Shown: one piece after another, positions 1 to 7,836 of the stretch | How positions within the stretch are numbered: the stretch's first letter is position 1 | How the letters are laid out: each line of letters starts with the position of its first letter | Translations under genes and position numbers: made by a program | The notes under the pieces: generated by a model | What the model was told of the DNA's origin: nothing | Seen by the model: the letters and a program-made list of their open reading frames with translations, nothing else | The model's database searches: none | Assembly (NCBI GenBank): GCA_903824675.1 | Contig: CAIJXV010000074.1 | Span: forward strand, 1-49,281 | Direction of reading: 5' to 3' | DNA length: 49,281 bases | Origin: an uncultured bacterium | GTDB lineage: Bacteria > Verrucomicrobiota > Kiritimatiellia > CAIKKV01 > CAIJXV01

Positions 1-32
1 CTAGCAGCCGCGCGAGGCACCCGCTGGCCTGG

Positions 33-90
33 CGGCGGGCTCGTCGCGCGGCGATCAGGACCTCGGCGAACTTTGCGGCTTTGCGTGAGA
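33..90 (+). repeat. Dispersed ~59-bp repeat, copy 1
   Basis: This block matches positions 5675-5733 at about 48 of 59 aligned positions with one gap. The shared core is GGCGAACTTTGCGGCT. In this copy the core runs into a near-tandem CTTTGCGG/CTTTGCGT. Both copies are on the same strand and non-coding. They bracket the two radical SAM genes and the YfhO-like gene. No open reading frame or transposase is attached. Function is unknown; it could be a genome-wide intergenic repeat family. Confidence 0.6.
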
Positions 91-463
91 ATAATCGGAG
101 TTCTCACTTCCGCGGTGTTGCCGAAGAAATTTGTCTTACACTTGGGGCTGGCGGGCGCGTCTGCGATTCGGTCCGATTTCCCGTTGTTGTCGGCCGGGCC
201 TCTGCGCACGGTGTCCGCGGATCCAGCCCGATCCCTCTCCAGACGCCCGCCACATAGGGCGGGCCGACATCGATTGAAAACGGTTGGGGTAAACGCCCTT
301 TAGGCGGTTTCTGTGCACCGAATCGCAGATGCGCCCGGGGTCGGCCGGTCGGTCCCGGGCGCGGTGAGGTGAACTTGACTCCCAAGATTCGCTCGGACCC
401 TCATCAGGCTTGACATCGGGGCCTCATTTTCGCAATTTGATAATTAAATAAGAACACTTTAGA
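91..463. other. Structured non-coding region upstream of the radical SAM gene
   Basis: About 370 bases with no convincing gene. Two strong inverted repeats are visible. One has a 7-bp stem GCCCGCC/GGCGGGC at 245-251 and 258-264 with a 6-nt loop. The other has a perfect 9-bp stem GCGCCCGGG/CCCGGGCGC at 331-339 and 354-362 with a 14-nt loop. Neither is followed by a T tract, so they are not standard terminators. A consensus TTGACA box lies at 410-415 and a GATAAT box at 439-444, but the 23-bp gap is too wide for a normal sigma-70 promoter. The last 40 bases before the gene are AT-rich. Confidence 0.45.
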
Positions 464-523
464 ATGGTCTACAGACGTGTGTCCGTCCCATTTTGTGGTG
501 ATATCTTTTTCGCTGGAGACCCG

Positions 524-1957
524 ATGTCTAAAATCTTATTCGTGCAGAATATTCGGTTTGAACAGATAGGGCTGATGAGTCTTTCGGCGTGCTTAAAGGC
601 CGCGGGGCATGATTGCCAATTGTTCATCGGATCCAGCTTAAAAGACGTTGAACGGGCTCTTCGGCGATACCAGCCCGATGTTTTGGGTTTTTCCCTTATG
701 TCCGGGATGCATCTATGGGCAAATGCTCTGGTCGCGGACATTCGAAAGTTGGATCTTCCGAAACGCCCTTTCATTATCTATGGCGGACCGCATCCGACTT
801 TTTTCCCGGGTGTACTTGAAGCCTCCGAAATCGATGCCATCTGTATAGGGGAAGGGGAAGGGGCAATCGTCGATCTGGCGAATTCACTTGCCCGGGGCGA
901 AACACCCCGGGATATTCCTAATCTGCGAATCCGGACACCGGACGGAATCTCGGAAACACCCGTCCGAATCTTGGTGAAAGTGGATGAGCTGCCCATGCCG
1001 GATCGCGGTTTGTACTACAAGTTGCGGTTTTTTAGAAGTGAGCCGACCAAGTCATTCATGACCGGGCGAGGCTGTCCGTACAACTGCACGTTTTGCTACA
1101 ATGCCGCGATTCGCGAACTTTACCGAGGCAAAGGATCATTCGTCCGGCAACGCGCTCCGGAATTAATCGTCGAAGAAATCCTGGACGTAAAACAGCGATG
1201 GGGACTGAAGACCGTAATCTTTTATGATGACACCTTCGGTTTGGACAAGGATTGGACCCTGCGGTTTTTATCCCAGTACCAGCAAAAGATCGGGTTGCCC
1301 TTTTTATGCCGGATACGTGCGAATTCGGCCGATGATGAGTTGATTGGGGCCCTGAAGGCCGCCGGTTGCGACACTGTTTTCTTCGCCATTGAGACGGCTA
1401 ATGAAATCTTACGAGAAAAGGTCCTCAGGAAACACGTCCGTGACTCCGACATTCGACTTATCGCCAAAGCCCTTCAACGACATCGTATTCGGTTCTTAAC
1501 CTACAATATGGTAGGCATCCCCGACCAAAGCATCGAAGATATCTATGCCACGATTCGCCTGAATATCGAAATTGGAACCAACTATCCCTGGTGTTCCATT
1601 TTTGCTCCCTATCCTGGAACCGAACTCGGCACTCGTTGCATTGAAAAGGGGTTGTTGCCGGCGGATTTCGGGCCGAATGATCTGGCGACCACTTATCATC
1701 GGGCGGCCTTTGTAGGGAAGGATGACGCCGACGAAGTGGCTAATCTCCATAAGTTCTTTCAACTGGCCGTGCTGGTTCCTTCGCTCTTTCCTTTGCTCAA
1801 ACGCATGGCCAAATGGCGGCCCAATCCTTTTTTTACCGCCATCTTTGCCGGTGTCTACTTCATCAATTATCTTCGCTCTGAACGCCGTGCGCTGGGGCGA
1901 ACGCTGCTTTTGGCGTATCACAACATGGCGGATCTTCTCGGGCGACCTGACGAGTAA
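524..1957 (+). CDS. B12-binding-domain radical SAM protein
   Basis: A 477-residue protein with the two-domain layout of cobalamin-dependent radical SAM enzymes. The N-terminal ~130 residues look like a Rossmann-type B12-binding domain, with the GEGEGA segment near residue 109 that usually closes it. The radical SAM domain follows, with the [4Fe-4S] cluster motif C184-x3-C188-x2-C191 in GRGCPYNCTFCYN. Such enzymes methylate or rearrange unreactive carbons in lipids, cofactors and natural products; the substrate here cannot be told. I chose ATG 524 over the upstream in-frame ATG 464 because GGAG sits 5 nt before it and the B12 domain starts right there. It is followed after 87 bp by a second radical SAM gene, so the two may act in one pathway. 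Confidence 0.85.
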   Translation: MSKILFVQNIRFEQIGLMSLSACLKAAGHDCQLFIGSSLKDVERALRRYQPDVLGFSLMSGMHLWANALVADIRKLDLPKRPFIIYGGPHPTFFPGVLEASEIDAICIGEGEGAIVDLANSLARGETPRDIPNLRIRTPDGISETPVRILVKVDELPMPDRGLYYKLRFFRSEPTKSFMTGRGCPYNCTFCYNAAIRELYRGKGSFVRQRAPELIVEEILDVKQRWGLKTVIFYDDTFGLDKDWTLRFLSQYQQKIGLPFLCRIRANSADDELIGALKAAGCDTVFFAIETANEILREKVLRKHVRDSDIRLIAKALQRHRIRFLTYNMVGIPDQSIEDIYATIRLNIEIGTNYPWCSIFAPYPGTELGTRCIEKGLLPADFGPNDLATTYHRAAFVGKDDADEVANLHKFFQLAVLVPSLFPLLKRMAKWRPNPFFTAIFAGVYFINYLRSERRALGRTLLLAYHNMADLLGRPDE

Positions 1958-2044
1958 GGCTCCCCGCATGAATTCCATTTCAGCCCGGAAGAATTCATGG
2001 GCTCCGGTTTCCATAAAAACAACTTGGGGTGCAAGGAGGTGCGC

Positions 2045-2968
2045 ATGAATCCGATGTTATTGTTCATAGTAAAATCCATGGCATTCAAGATAATGCCCCT
2101 CTTTTATCGATCCAAAGGCTATGCATCCAGGCTTTACCAGAAAAAAGCCAAGCGCATCATCCAGCTGTGTTCCGTAACCATTGAAACGATCAATATCTGC
2201 AATCAACGCTGCAGTTATTGTTCCATTTCGAAGATGACCCGACCCTCTAAAATAATGGATATGGAATTGTACGATAAGATCTTAAAGGATTGTCAGGCTC
2301 ATCATATCACTCGCATACACCTGCAAATGCAGGGCGAACCGACCCTGGATCCGTTTCTCAAGGCGCGGGCAAAATCAGCCGCGGAGATGGGCTTTGCGGT
2401 GTCCCTGGCGACCAATGGGCTTAATGCGGTGGATCCGGAATTATTACAATACGTCGACACGATTGCCATCAGTGCAGATGTGGGCGCTGAAGTCGATTAT
2501 GATAAGGCACATACCGTCAAAAAGTTCGAGGAAATCGCAATCCATGTGAAGGCGATGTTCGAGTGCAAAAATCGCAAGGCGCAGATCGAAATTCGTTTAA
2601 AACCAGCGCTCATGTCGTGGATCAATACCCTGCGGGCCATTCGATATTGGAGCAAAATATCGGATCAGGTGGTCACCTACTTCAACCTTCTACAGACACC
2701 GATTGAGAAAAAGAAACCCCGCTGCAACGTACGATTCCCCTGTTCTTACGTGTATGATCCCTTATGTGTTTTGAGTGATGGCCGCGTCGCCTTATGTTGT
2801 CTGGATATTGACGGAGCGGAAAGCCTGGGGGATCTTAGGGTGGAATCCCTCGAGTCCGTTTATCAGGGCAAAAGAAGAAAGCTCAAGGAACGTCAGCACC
2901 AAAATGGGGAATACAAAGGGATTTGTGAATTTTGTGAATGGAATAGCGCCCTGCTTGAACCCTGGTAA
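2045..2968 (+). CDS. Radical SAM/SPASM-type protein
   Basis: A 307-residue protein with the cluster motif C52-x3-C56-x2-C59 (ICNQRCSYC), a GEPTLDP segment typical of the radical SAM barrel, and a cysteine-rich C-terminus (FPCSYVYDPLC, ALCCLDIDG, CEFCEW) like a SPASM auxiliary-cluster domain. The first ~22 residues are hydrophobic and basic and may lie on the membrane. Start ATG 2045 has a near-ideal AAGGAGG 5 nt upstream. SPASM proteins modify peptides or small substrates or act in cell-surface biosynthesis; no precursor peptide gene is seen nearby. It is co-directional with the B12 radical SAM gene and convergent with the YfhO-like gene. Confidence 0.82.
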   Translation: MNPMLLFIVKSMAFKIMPLFYRSKGYASRLYQKKAKRIIQLCSVTIETINICNQRCSYCSISKMTRPSKIMDMELYDKILKDCQAHHITRIHLQMQGEPTLDPFLKARAKSAAEMGFAVSLATNGLNAVDPELLQYVDTIAISADVGAEVDYDKAHTVKKFEEIAIHVKAMFECKNRKAQIEIRLKPALMSWINTLRAIRYWSKISDQVVTYFNLLQTPIEKKKPRCNVRFPCSYVYDPLCVLSDGRVALCCLDIDGAESLGDLRVESLESVYQGKRRKLKERQHQNGEYKGICEFCEWNSALLEPW

Positions 2969-3040
2969 AAGCGCCCGACGTTGAGCTCGGCCTGATTCTG
3001 GCCGTGCAAGACTTCCCATTCGGTCCCGCTTATAGCGAAA

Positions 3041-5524
3041 TCAGGGGATCGGTTGTTTTCGGGATCGGGTCCATTGAGTGATCGCCAACACGCCGAGCAA
3101 TAAGAAGCCCGCCACCCACCCGGCCAACACGATCAGCAAGGGGCGCCACCCCAGCCCGATGAGTTTAAACTCGACCGTGTGCTGACCCTTGTCGATCCAG
3201 CAGGCGCGCATCATTCCATCGGCGAGGTGAATGGGGACTTCCCGGCCGTCAATGGTTGCATGCCAGTCCGCATCGAACCGGTCCAGTCCCACCAAAAGGG
3301 CCGGCTGGTCGGTTTCCACTTTTAACTTGATATAACTCCACCGGTATTGATCAATCCGACAACTCATCTGCCGGGCGCGTGGTTCCGGGGGGGGAGGCAA
3401 ATCGGGAGAGGCGACATGCACCAACGCCTCTTTCGCCGGATAGAAATCCGGATCATTCAAATGTTTAAACCGCTCGGTTGCAGGGATGTAGCGCCAGGAT
3501 GGCACCAGATAATATCGAGCAAGGGGCTCGGTGAATTGATAAATCGCAACGGCCGTCTGGCCGGCACTCAAAGATTGGACCAGCTTCATCAAGGGATCCT
3601 TGAAACCGGCCGGACCAATAATGTACCGAACATTGGTCATCTGAAATAATCGCTGGGGGTTACCTGCCAAGGCTTGTGAAAATAAGGTGAAATCATCCAA
3701 TGTTCGGGAAACAGTGGGCTCAATGTGTTCCCACTGATAATAAAGGGTCATTCGCTGCCGGATATATTGAAAAATAGGTTCTTGACCCGCGATTTTGATC
3801 CGGAACGGACGCGGTTGGTTGTTTAGATAATCGGCCAGGGGCCCGCCGTTAATCTGGGTATCGGAACTTTTATAAGGAAGATAGTGGCGATTCACCTGGA
3901 CCAATTCGCCGAGCATAATGGCCCCAATCAAGAGCGCGGGCCAGAGGATGCTGCGCGATTCCGCGGTGTTTTTCCGAGGCCACAAACACCAGGCGAAAGC
4001 CCCCGCGGCCAGAATCCAGATAAAACCTCCGGTAACCAGAGAGTCTGCTGAAAGTTGGCGCAAGGCGGGATATTGCCAATACAGGGCATTAGGATCACTC
4101 GCAATCTGCTTTAAGAACCAACTTCCATACCCCAAAATGAGGAGAATGGGGAAAACTAAAAGCGTTAACAACCAGGGAATTCTCACCCCTTTGAAGGGAT
4201 TAGCCCATTGCTTTAACGCCTGGTCGATGCCGATCGTTCCGGCAATTCCCACGCAAAAACTGGTGAGATAGAACCATTTAATCGGATTACGAATGGCGTC
4301 CATCTTGGGGAGCAGAAAGAATAACTTATAAAACGGGGCATATTTGCCGAAAGTCAAGAGGCAGGTGATGATCGCTGCAAGGGCAAAAAACCACAGTTCA
4401 CCACTTCGCCGGTTTAAATAGAAGGCGATCAGACACGCCAACAGGATCGTTGCTCCCAAGTAAATACTGACATCGTTCAAATTGGGCATGCCTTGCCGAT
4501 GGAGCGGGAATCCTTCGGTCTGGCCCACCCGCCCGCGATAAGGGTTTTGAGCATTACTGGAACCCCACCCGAAAAAACCTGGAATGGCGCAATCCAACAC
4601 TTCTTCGACGGGAACGGACCATTGAGTCGCCCAAAACCATTTATCGAGGCGGGCTTGTTCTGGATTTTGCTGGGAAATGTCAGGAGAGCTGGGTTGTGCC
4701 CGCGACTCCATGCCGATGACGATGACAATCGCCTGATAGCCGGTCATGACCGCCAGGACGGCGGCCAGTAGAATATTTCGGGACAGACGGCCATAGGTTT
4801 TCAGCGCCGAATCGGGTTTGATAGGAAGGTCTGCTGCGGGGGGAGCGCGGAGTTTTTGAATGATCAAGAAGATCCCATAGGCGGCGAGAAGCAGGGCCCA
4901 AAAGAAGCCGACATCAACCACCGTACTGTTCAGTGCAATGCCGAATAGGATTCCGGTAAGACCCCAAAGGACCCAGTTATCGGTTTTGACCGCCCGGCGC
5001 AACAACCAGAAGACGCCGGGAATCCACCCCATCATCATCAGATGTCCGATGTGGCCGGGTAGAATATGCGACAACACATGGGGCTGGAGCATCATCCAGA
5101 TTCCGCCCAACAGGGAGGCCGCGCGATTCCGGGTCAAGTCATAGAGGAGTAAGAAACTAAACAAACCGAGCAACAGGAGATTGAAGAAATAATTGGCATC
5201 ATCATATTTTGAAGCCGGGATCAAATAAGTCAATAAGTAGCCCGGTGCGAGGGGAACGAGGCCATTTTGTGTTCCCAGGCCAGGAACAGGGTCCCATCGG
5301 GCGATATGACTCCAGGGCAGGGTATCGTATTGGGACCGTTCGACCGCGAGTTGATCGCCGTCTCCGGAAGCGAGGGTCCAGCCGGGAATCGTGGATTTCC
5401 AGAATAGGATCAAGAGCACCACGACGAAAAGGGAAAGAACACCGGCGATTCCTTTCCAGGAAGAGGAGGATGGGGATTTCGGTTTCGTGACAGGAGCGGG
5501 AGGGGTTTGCTTTTTAATGGTCAT
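3041..5524 (-). CDS. YfhO-like multi-spanning membrane protein
   Basis: An 827-residue integral membrane protein. A proline/serine-rich cytoplasmic tail (residues 1-24) precedes the first helix, about a dozen further hydrophobic segments follow, a soluble domain occupies roughly residues 550-770, and a final helix pair ends the protein. Length, topology and the C-terminal globular region (DRFDADWHATIDGREVPIHLADG) match the YfhO family, putative GT-C-fold glycosyltransferases proposed to transfer sugars from polyprenyl donors to lipids or surface polymers. Donor and acceptor are unknown. It is transcribed alone, convergent to the radical SAM pair with a 72-bp gap that holds a small CGGCC/GGCCG hairpin (2988-3004) without a T tract. 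Confidence 0.78.
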   Translation of the reverse strand: MTIKKQTPPAPVTKPKSPSSSSWKGIAGVLSLFVVVLLILFWKSTIPGWTLASGDGDQLAVERSQYDTLPWSHIARWDPVPGLGTQNGLVPLAPGYLLTYLIPASKYDDANYFFNLLLLGLFSFLLLYDLTRNRAASLLGGIWMMLQPHVLSHILPGHIGHLMMMGWIPGVFWLLRRAVKTDNWVLWGLTGILFGIALNSTVVDVGFFWALLLAAYGIFLIIQKLRAPPAADLPIKPDSALKTYGRLSRNILLAAVLAVMTGYQAIVIVIGMESRAQPSSPDISQQNPEQARLDKWFWATQWSVPVEEVLDCAIPGFFGWGSSNAQNPYRGRVGQTEGFPLHRQGMPNLNDVSIYLGATILLACLIAFYLNRRSGELWFFALAAIITCLLTFGKYAPFYKLFFLLPKMDAIRNPIKWFYLTSFCVGIAGTIGIDQALKQWANPFKGVRIPWLLTLLVFPILLILGYGSWFLKQIASDPNALYWQYPALRQLSADSLVTGGFIWILAAGAFAWCLWPRKNTAESRSILWPALLIGAIMLGELVQVNRHYLPYKSSDTQINGGPLADYLNNQPRPFRIKIAGQEPIFQYIRQRMTLYYQWEHIEPTVSRTLDDFTLFSQALAGNPQRLFQMTNVRYIIGPAGFKDPLMKLVQSLSAGQTAVAIYQFTEPLARYYLVPSWRYIPATERFKHLNDPDFYPAKEALVHVASPDLPPPPEPRARQMSCRIDQYRWSYIKLKVETDQPALLVGLDRFDADWHATIDGREVPIHLADGMMRACWIDKGQHTVEFKLIGLGWRPLLIVLAGWVAGFLLLGVLAITQWTRSRKQPIP

Positions 5525-5674
5525 AGATCATCGCTCGATTAAGGGTGTCCCTGAAATTATTAGAGGGCACTTTATCGTAATTTTTACAGAGTGGCCACGT
5601 AAAAACAAACGGTTCTCCAGTTTAGGGGCAGCGTCAAGGACGGTGCAAGCCGGCGTACGATGCAGCCCGCATCC

Positions 5675-5733
5675 CGGCGGGACTCATCGCAGGACGCTCG
5701 GGACCTTGGCGAACTTTGCGGCTGGGCGAGAGA
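5675..5733 (+). repeat. Dispersed ~59-bp repeat, copy 2
   Basis: This is the second copy of the element at 33-90, with the identical core GGCGAACTTTGCGGCT. It lies in the 369-bp gap between the YfhO-like gene and tRNA-Tyr. The rest of that gap holds no gene. Confidence 0.6.
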
Positions 5734-5782
5734 CCACAGGGGTCTATCGGTCTCGGGATTAAAGGTCCAGATCGGGAGTCGG

Positions 5783-5808
5783 GCGCTGTTCTACCCACAG
5801 CGCTCTTT
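5783..5808 (+). terminator. Terminator-like hairpin upstream of tRNA-Tyr
   Basis: A perfect 7-bp stem GCGCTGT/ACAGCGC (5783-5789 and 5797-5803) with a 7-nt loop is followed by TCTTTTG. It has the form of a weak Rho-independent terminator on the plus strand. No plus-strand gene lies immediately upstream, so it would only matter if the repeat element before it is transcribed. Confidence 0.35.
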
Positions 5809-5843
5809 TGCGCGCCCCCCATTTTAGGGCTCATATTTTCGTA

Positions 5844-5872
5844 TTGCGGCAACTCGAAAATACCTGTATTTT
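5844..5872 (+). promoter_or_regulatory. Sigma-70-like promoter of tRNA-Tyr
   Basis: TTGCGG (5844-5849) and TATTTT (5867-5872) are separated by exactly 17 bp. The -10 box ends 21 nt before the mature tRNA 5' end. The context is AT-rich, which fits a stable-RNA promoter with a short leader. Confidence 0.5.
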
Positions 5873-5893
5873 AATTGGCTCATTGATGAAAAA

Positions 5894-5978
5894 GGTGGGG
5901 TTCCGGAGCGGTCAAACGGGGCAGACTGTAAATCTGCTGGCTACGCCTTCGAAGGTTCGATCCCTTCCCCCACCACCA
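5894..5978 (+). tRNA. tRNA-Tyr (anticodon GTA), CCA encoded
   Basis: The full cloverleaf can be drawn by eye. The acceptor stem is GGTGGGG (5894-5900) paired with CCCCACC (5968-5974). The anticodon stem GCAGA/TCTGC encloses loop CTGTAAA with anticodon GTA at 5928-5930. A long class II variable arm (TGGCTACGCCTTC) follows, as expected for bacterial tRNA-Tyr. The T arm is GAAGG-TTCGATC-CCTTC (5951-5967), then discriminator A5975 and encoded CCA (5976-5978). tRNA 3' ends are common integration sites, and an accessory-looking region follows directly. Confidence 0.95.
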
Positions 5979-5994
5979 TCCCAAATTCCCCTTT

Positions 5995-6018
5995 AAATGC
6001 TGGGCTTTTAAGCCATTT
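5995..6018 (+). terminator. Possible terminator of tRNA-Tyr
   Basis: AAAT (5995-5998) pairs with ATTT (6015-6018) around an inner GGCT/AGCC stem with a TTTA loop, followed by TATCC. The stem is short with an asymmetric bulge, so this is a weak call. Confidence 0.3.
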
Positions 6019-6080
6019 TATCCTTTGTTTACAGGCGTTTGTGCAAATTTTTCTTCGTCGGCATCAGTCCCGTTCCAAAA

Positions 6081-6120
6081 GCCTGTCATTCCCTGTCATT
6101 GCCTGTCGCTACCTGACATT
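6081..6120 (+). repeat. Four 10-bp tandem repeats downstream of tRNA-Tyr
   Basis: Four consecutive units of consensus NCCTGTCATT lie in perfect 10-bp register: CCTGTCATT, CCTGTCATT, CCTGTCGCT and CCTGACATT, followed by a partial CCTG. One unit per helical turn puts each site on the same DNA face. Such arrays can be arm-type sites for a tyrosine integrase or for a repressor. No integrase gene is in the window. Confidence 0.65.
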
Positions 6121-6131
6121 TGCCTGCGAAA

Positions 6132-6228
6132 GGGTACAAAAAGGGTACAATTTCACTTCAAGATCGAGGGCTGGAATCAAGGGTTTCTGGCGAATTAGAA
6201 GGTGATTTTGGAACGTCTGGGGGTACAA
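6132..6228 (+). repeat. Three GGGTACAA boxes
   Basis: Identical 8-mers GGGTACAA lie at 6132-6139, 6143-6150 and 6221-6228; the first two have starts 11 bp apart. They lie between the 10-bp repeats and the winged-helix gene, in a ~540-bp stretch (5979-6515) where I see no supportable gene. They may be integrase or excisionase sites of a tRNA-targeting element, or operator boxes. Confidence 0.5.
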
Positions 6229-6487
6229 TTTTTATTTTTTTCGATGGCGACCCGAATGACCATTCCTGAAAAATAACCCTCCCGCTGGCGAAACGGGTCT
6301 CAAACATTTGATTGAAACCGTCATGAAATCGCCGTAGCTTTGATGGAGCACTTATCCCAGAGACCTCCGCAACGCTTGCCAAAGGGATCTGAAACGCATC
6401 CAAAATCGCCTTTAATCTATCCAAAAGCTGTTTCACATGTTCGCAATCAGAACTTTGGTGCACAGATCGATAAAAAGATCTTGCAAC

Positions 6488-6511
6488 ATTCGCCATTCGC
6501 GAATAGCGTAT
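6488..6511 (+). promoter_or_regulatory. Palindrome/operator-like site before the winged-helix gene
   Basis: A perfect 10-bp palindrome ATTCGCGAAT (6495-6504) is preceded by a half-site ATTCGC at 6488-6493. It ends 11 nt before the ATG at 6516. A weak promoter (TTGCAA 6481-6486, 17 bp, TAGCGT 6504-6509) overlaps it. This is what autoregulation by the encoded winged-helix protein would look like. No Shine-Dalgarno is visible, so translation may start leaderless. Confidence 0.4.
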
Positions 6512-6515
6512 TGGT

Positions 6516-7046
6516 ATGAGTTTGAAACCGCAAGATGTTGTCGTGGCCCTCAAAATGCTGTCATCGGGGTGGCCAGGGAGTTTTGCCGCATTGGGGCAAG
6601 AGGTTGGGTTAAGCGTCTCCGAGGCACATGCCGCATTGCGTCGGGCGCAACTTTCCGGACTCATCGAGCAAACGGATTATCGCCCGCATACAGTGTCTAT
6701 TGCGGAATTTCTGATTCATGGCCTCCGGTACGTTTTCCCGGTTCAACTTGGGCCCAGTTCACGAGGAATGCCGACGAGTTATGCCGCTTCACCGTTAAAA
6801 CAAAAGTTTTCGCCGTCCGACGAAGAGGTGATACCGGTCTGGCCGGATCCACAGGGGCAGGTCCGAGGGTATGAATTTGCACCCTTGTGTCGATCAGTCC
6901 CGCATGCCGCACGCCAAGACCCCAAACTCTATGAATGGCTGGTATTGGCAGATGCTTTACGGGGGGGAAGGGCGCGGGAGCGGGAGTTGGCCACTCAGAT
7001 GGTACGTCAAAGACTAAAATATGAAATTCAGGGCACGAATAATTGA
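6516..7046 (+). CDS. Winged-helix DNA-binding protein, putative AbiE-type antitoxin
   Basis: A 176-residue protein. Residues ~1-60 form a MarR-like winged helix (LKPQDVVVALKML, FAALGQEVGLSVSEAHAALRRAQLSGLIEQ). The rest (residues 60-176) has no domain I can name; it contains a conserved-looking WPDPQGQVRGYEFAPLCRSVP stretch and a basic C-terminus. The next gene is a nucleotidyltransferase whose predicted start overlaps this gene by 26 nt, implying translational coupling. That order (DNA-binding protein, then nucleotidyltransferase) is the AbiEi/AbiEii arrangement, where the first protein represses the operon and neutralises the second. The role as antitoxin is inference from context. Confidence 0.7.
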   Translation: MSLKPQDVVVALKMLSSGWPGSFAALGQEVGLSVSEAHAALRRAQLSGLIEQTDYRPHTVSIAEFLIHGLRYVFPVQLGPSSRGMPTSYAASPLKQKFSPSDEEVIPVWPDPQGQVRGYEFAPLCRSVPHAARQDPKLYEWLVLADALRGGRARERELATQMVRQRLKYEIQGTNN

Positions 7047-7725
7047 TCTGATCATGGTTTCGAAGAAACTTGCCACCTTGGATGCCCGCTTTGCGTTTAC
7101 GGGCGGTGCGGTGGTTCCGCTTCTGATGGATCATCCGGAATTGGTGGTTTCGCGGCCAACCAAGGATGTGGATGTCATTGTCGAGGTGGTCACCCGAATT
7201 CAATACACCGACTTGGAGGAACGATTGCGGGGAATCGGATTCCATCACGACACAAGCGAAGACGCACCGATATGTCGCTGGGTATTTGAAGACGTGAAGA
7301 TAGACATAATGCCCATGAAGGATCCAACGGGATCACTAAATAACCGGTGGTTTGAACTGGCGCTGAAGACGGCGGTTCCATTTACAGTTCGACAGGATCA
7401 GATTCAGATTGTCACGGCCCCCTGCTTTTTGGCCACAAAACTTGAAGCATTCCTTGGGCGGGGTGCTGGGGATTTCATGGGAAGCCACGATATTGAAGAT
7501 TTCCTGGCTGTAGTGGATGGGCGGGAGCGATTGATCGAAGAGATAGGAACAGCTCCACAACAAGTGCGTGAGTTTATCGGTCAGTCGGTGGCATCTTTTA
7601 TGACTACCCACCGTTTTCTTGATTGCCTTCCTGGACATTTACCCCCAGACGCGGCCAGTCAACAGCGTGTCCCGATTGTGCGGGAAAGGCTAAATAGGAT
7701 GGCCATGCTCTTTGGCGTAAAGTAG
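7021..7725 (+). CDS. Nucleotidyltransferase, AbiEii/MNT-like putative toxin
   Basis: A 234-residue protein with a minimal nucleotidyltransferase fold: the GG motif in FAFTGGAVVPLL, then the metal-binding D-x-D in TKDVDVIVEV, and a third acidic strand in VKIDIMP. Downstream ATKLEAFLGRGAGDF and SHDIEDFLAVVDG match the conserved K...D/HDxxD region of AbiEii/AbiGii-type transferases. Members of this superfamily act as toxins by adding nucleotides to tRNA or protein, or as resistance enzymes. ATG 7021 overlaps the winged-helix gene by 26 nt; ATG 7054 (MVSKKLATLD) is an alternative. A good terminator follows at 7837. Confidence 0.75.
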   Translation: MKFRARIIDLIMVSKKLATLDARFAFTGGAVVPLLMDHPELVVSRPTKDVDVIVEVVTRIQYTDLEERLRGIGFHHDTSEDAPICRWVFEDVKIDIMPMKDPTGSLNNRWFELALKTAVPFTVRQDQIQIVTAPCFLATKLEAFLGRGAGDFMGSHDIEDFLAVVDGRERLIEEIGTAPQQVREFIGQSVASFMTTHRFLDCLPGHLPPDAASQQRVPIVRERLNRMAMLFGVK

Positions 7726-7789
7726 GAATTTGTAGCGAAAATATTGATTGTTAAGAACCCGTTATCATCTTGCTCCACGGGGATCAAAA

Positions 7790-7811
7790 GATTCAACCCG
7801 TACCCCCATGA
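7790..7811 (+). other. tRNA-tail-like segment, candidate degenerate att site
   Basis: This 22-bp segment matches the T-arm and acceptor end of the tRNA-Tyr gene (from about 5954 to 5975) at 15 of 22 positions, including CCCCCA. It lies just after the nucleotidyltransferase gene, so the toxin-antitoxin-like pair would be bracketed by the tRNA end and this copy. The match is imperfect and could be chance. Confidence 0.25.
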
Positions 7812-7836
7812 TCTGCCCTCATGTAGAATCCGACGC

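Noticed and set aside
410-444. Promoter for the first radical SAM gene (TTGACA and GATAAT)
   Set aside because: The boxes are 23 bp apart, outside the usual 15-19 bp, so I do not call it a promoter.
2988-3004. Terminator between the second radical SAM gene and the YfhO-like gene
   Set aside because: Only a 5-bp stem with no T tract on either strand; kept as a remark, not a feature.
6081-6120. CRISPR-like array
   Set aside because: The units are 10 bp and directly abutting with no spacers; this is a tandem repeat, not a CRISPR.
6158-6664. Minus-strand open frame of 168 codons across the tRNA-adjacent non-coding region
   Set aside because: It runs antisense through the start of the winged-helix gene, has no recognisable domain and no ribosome site; the plus-strand gene is far better supported.
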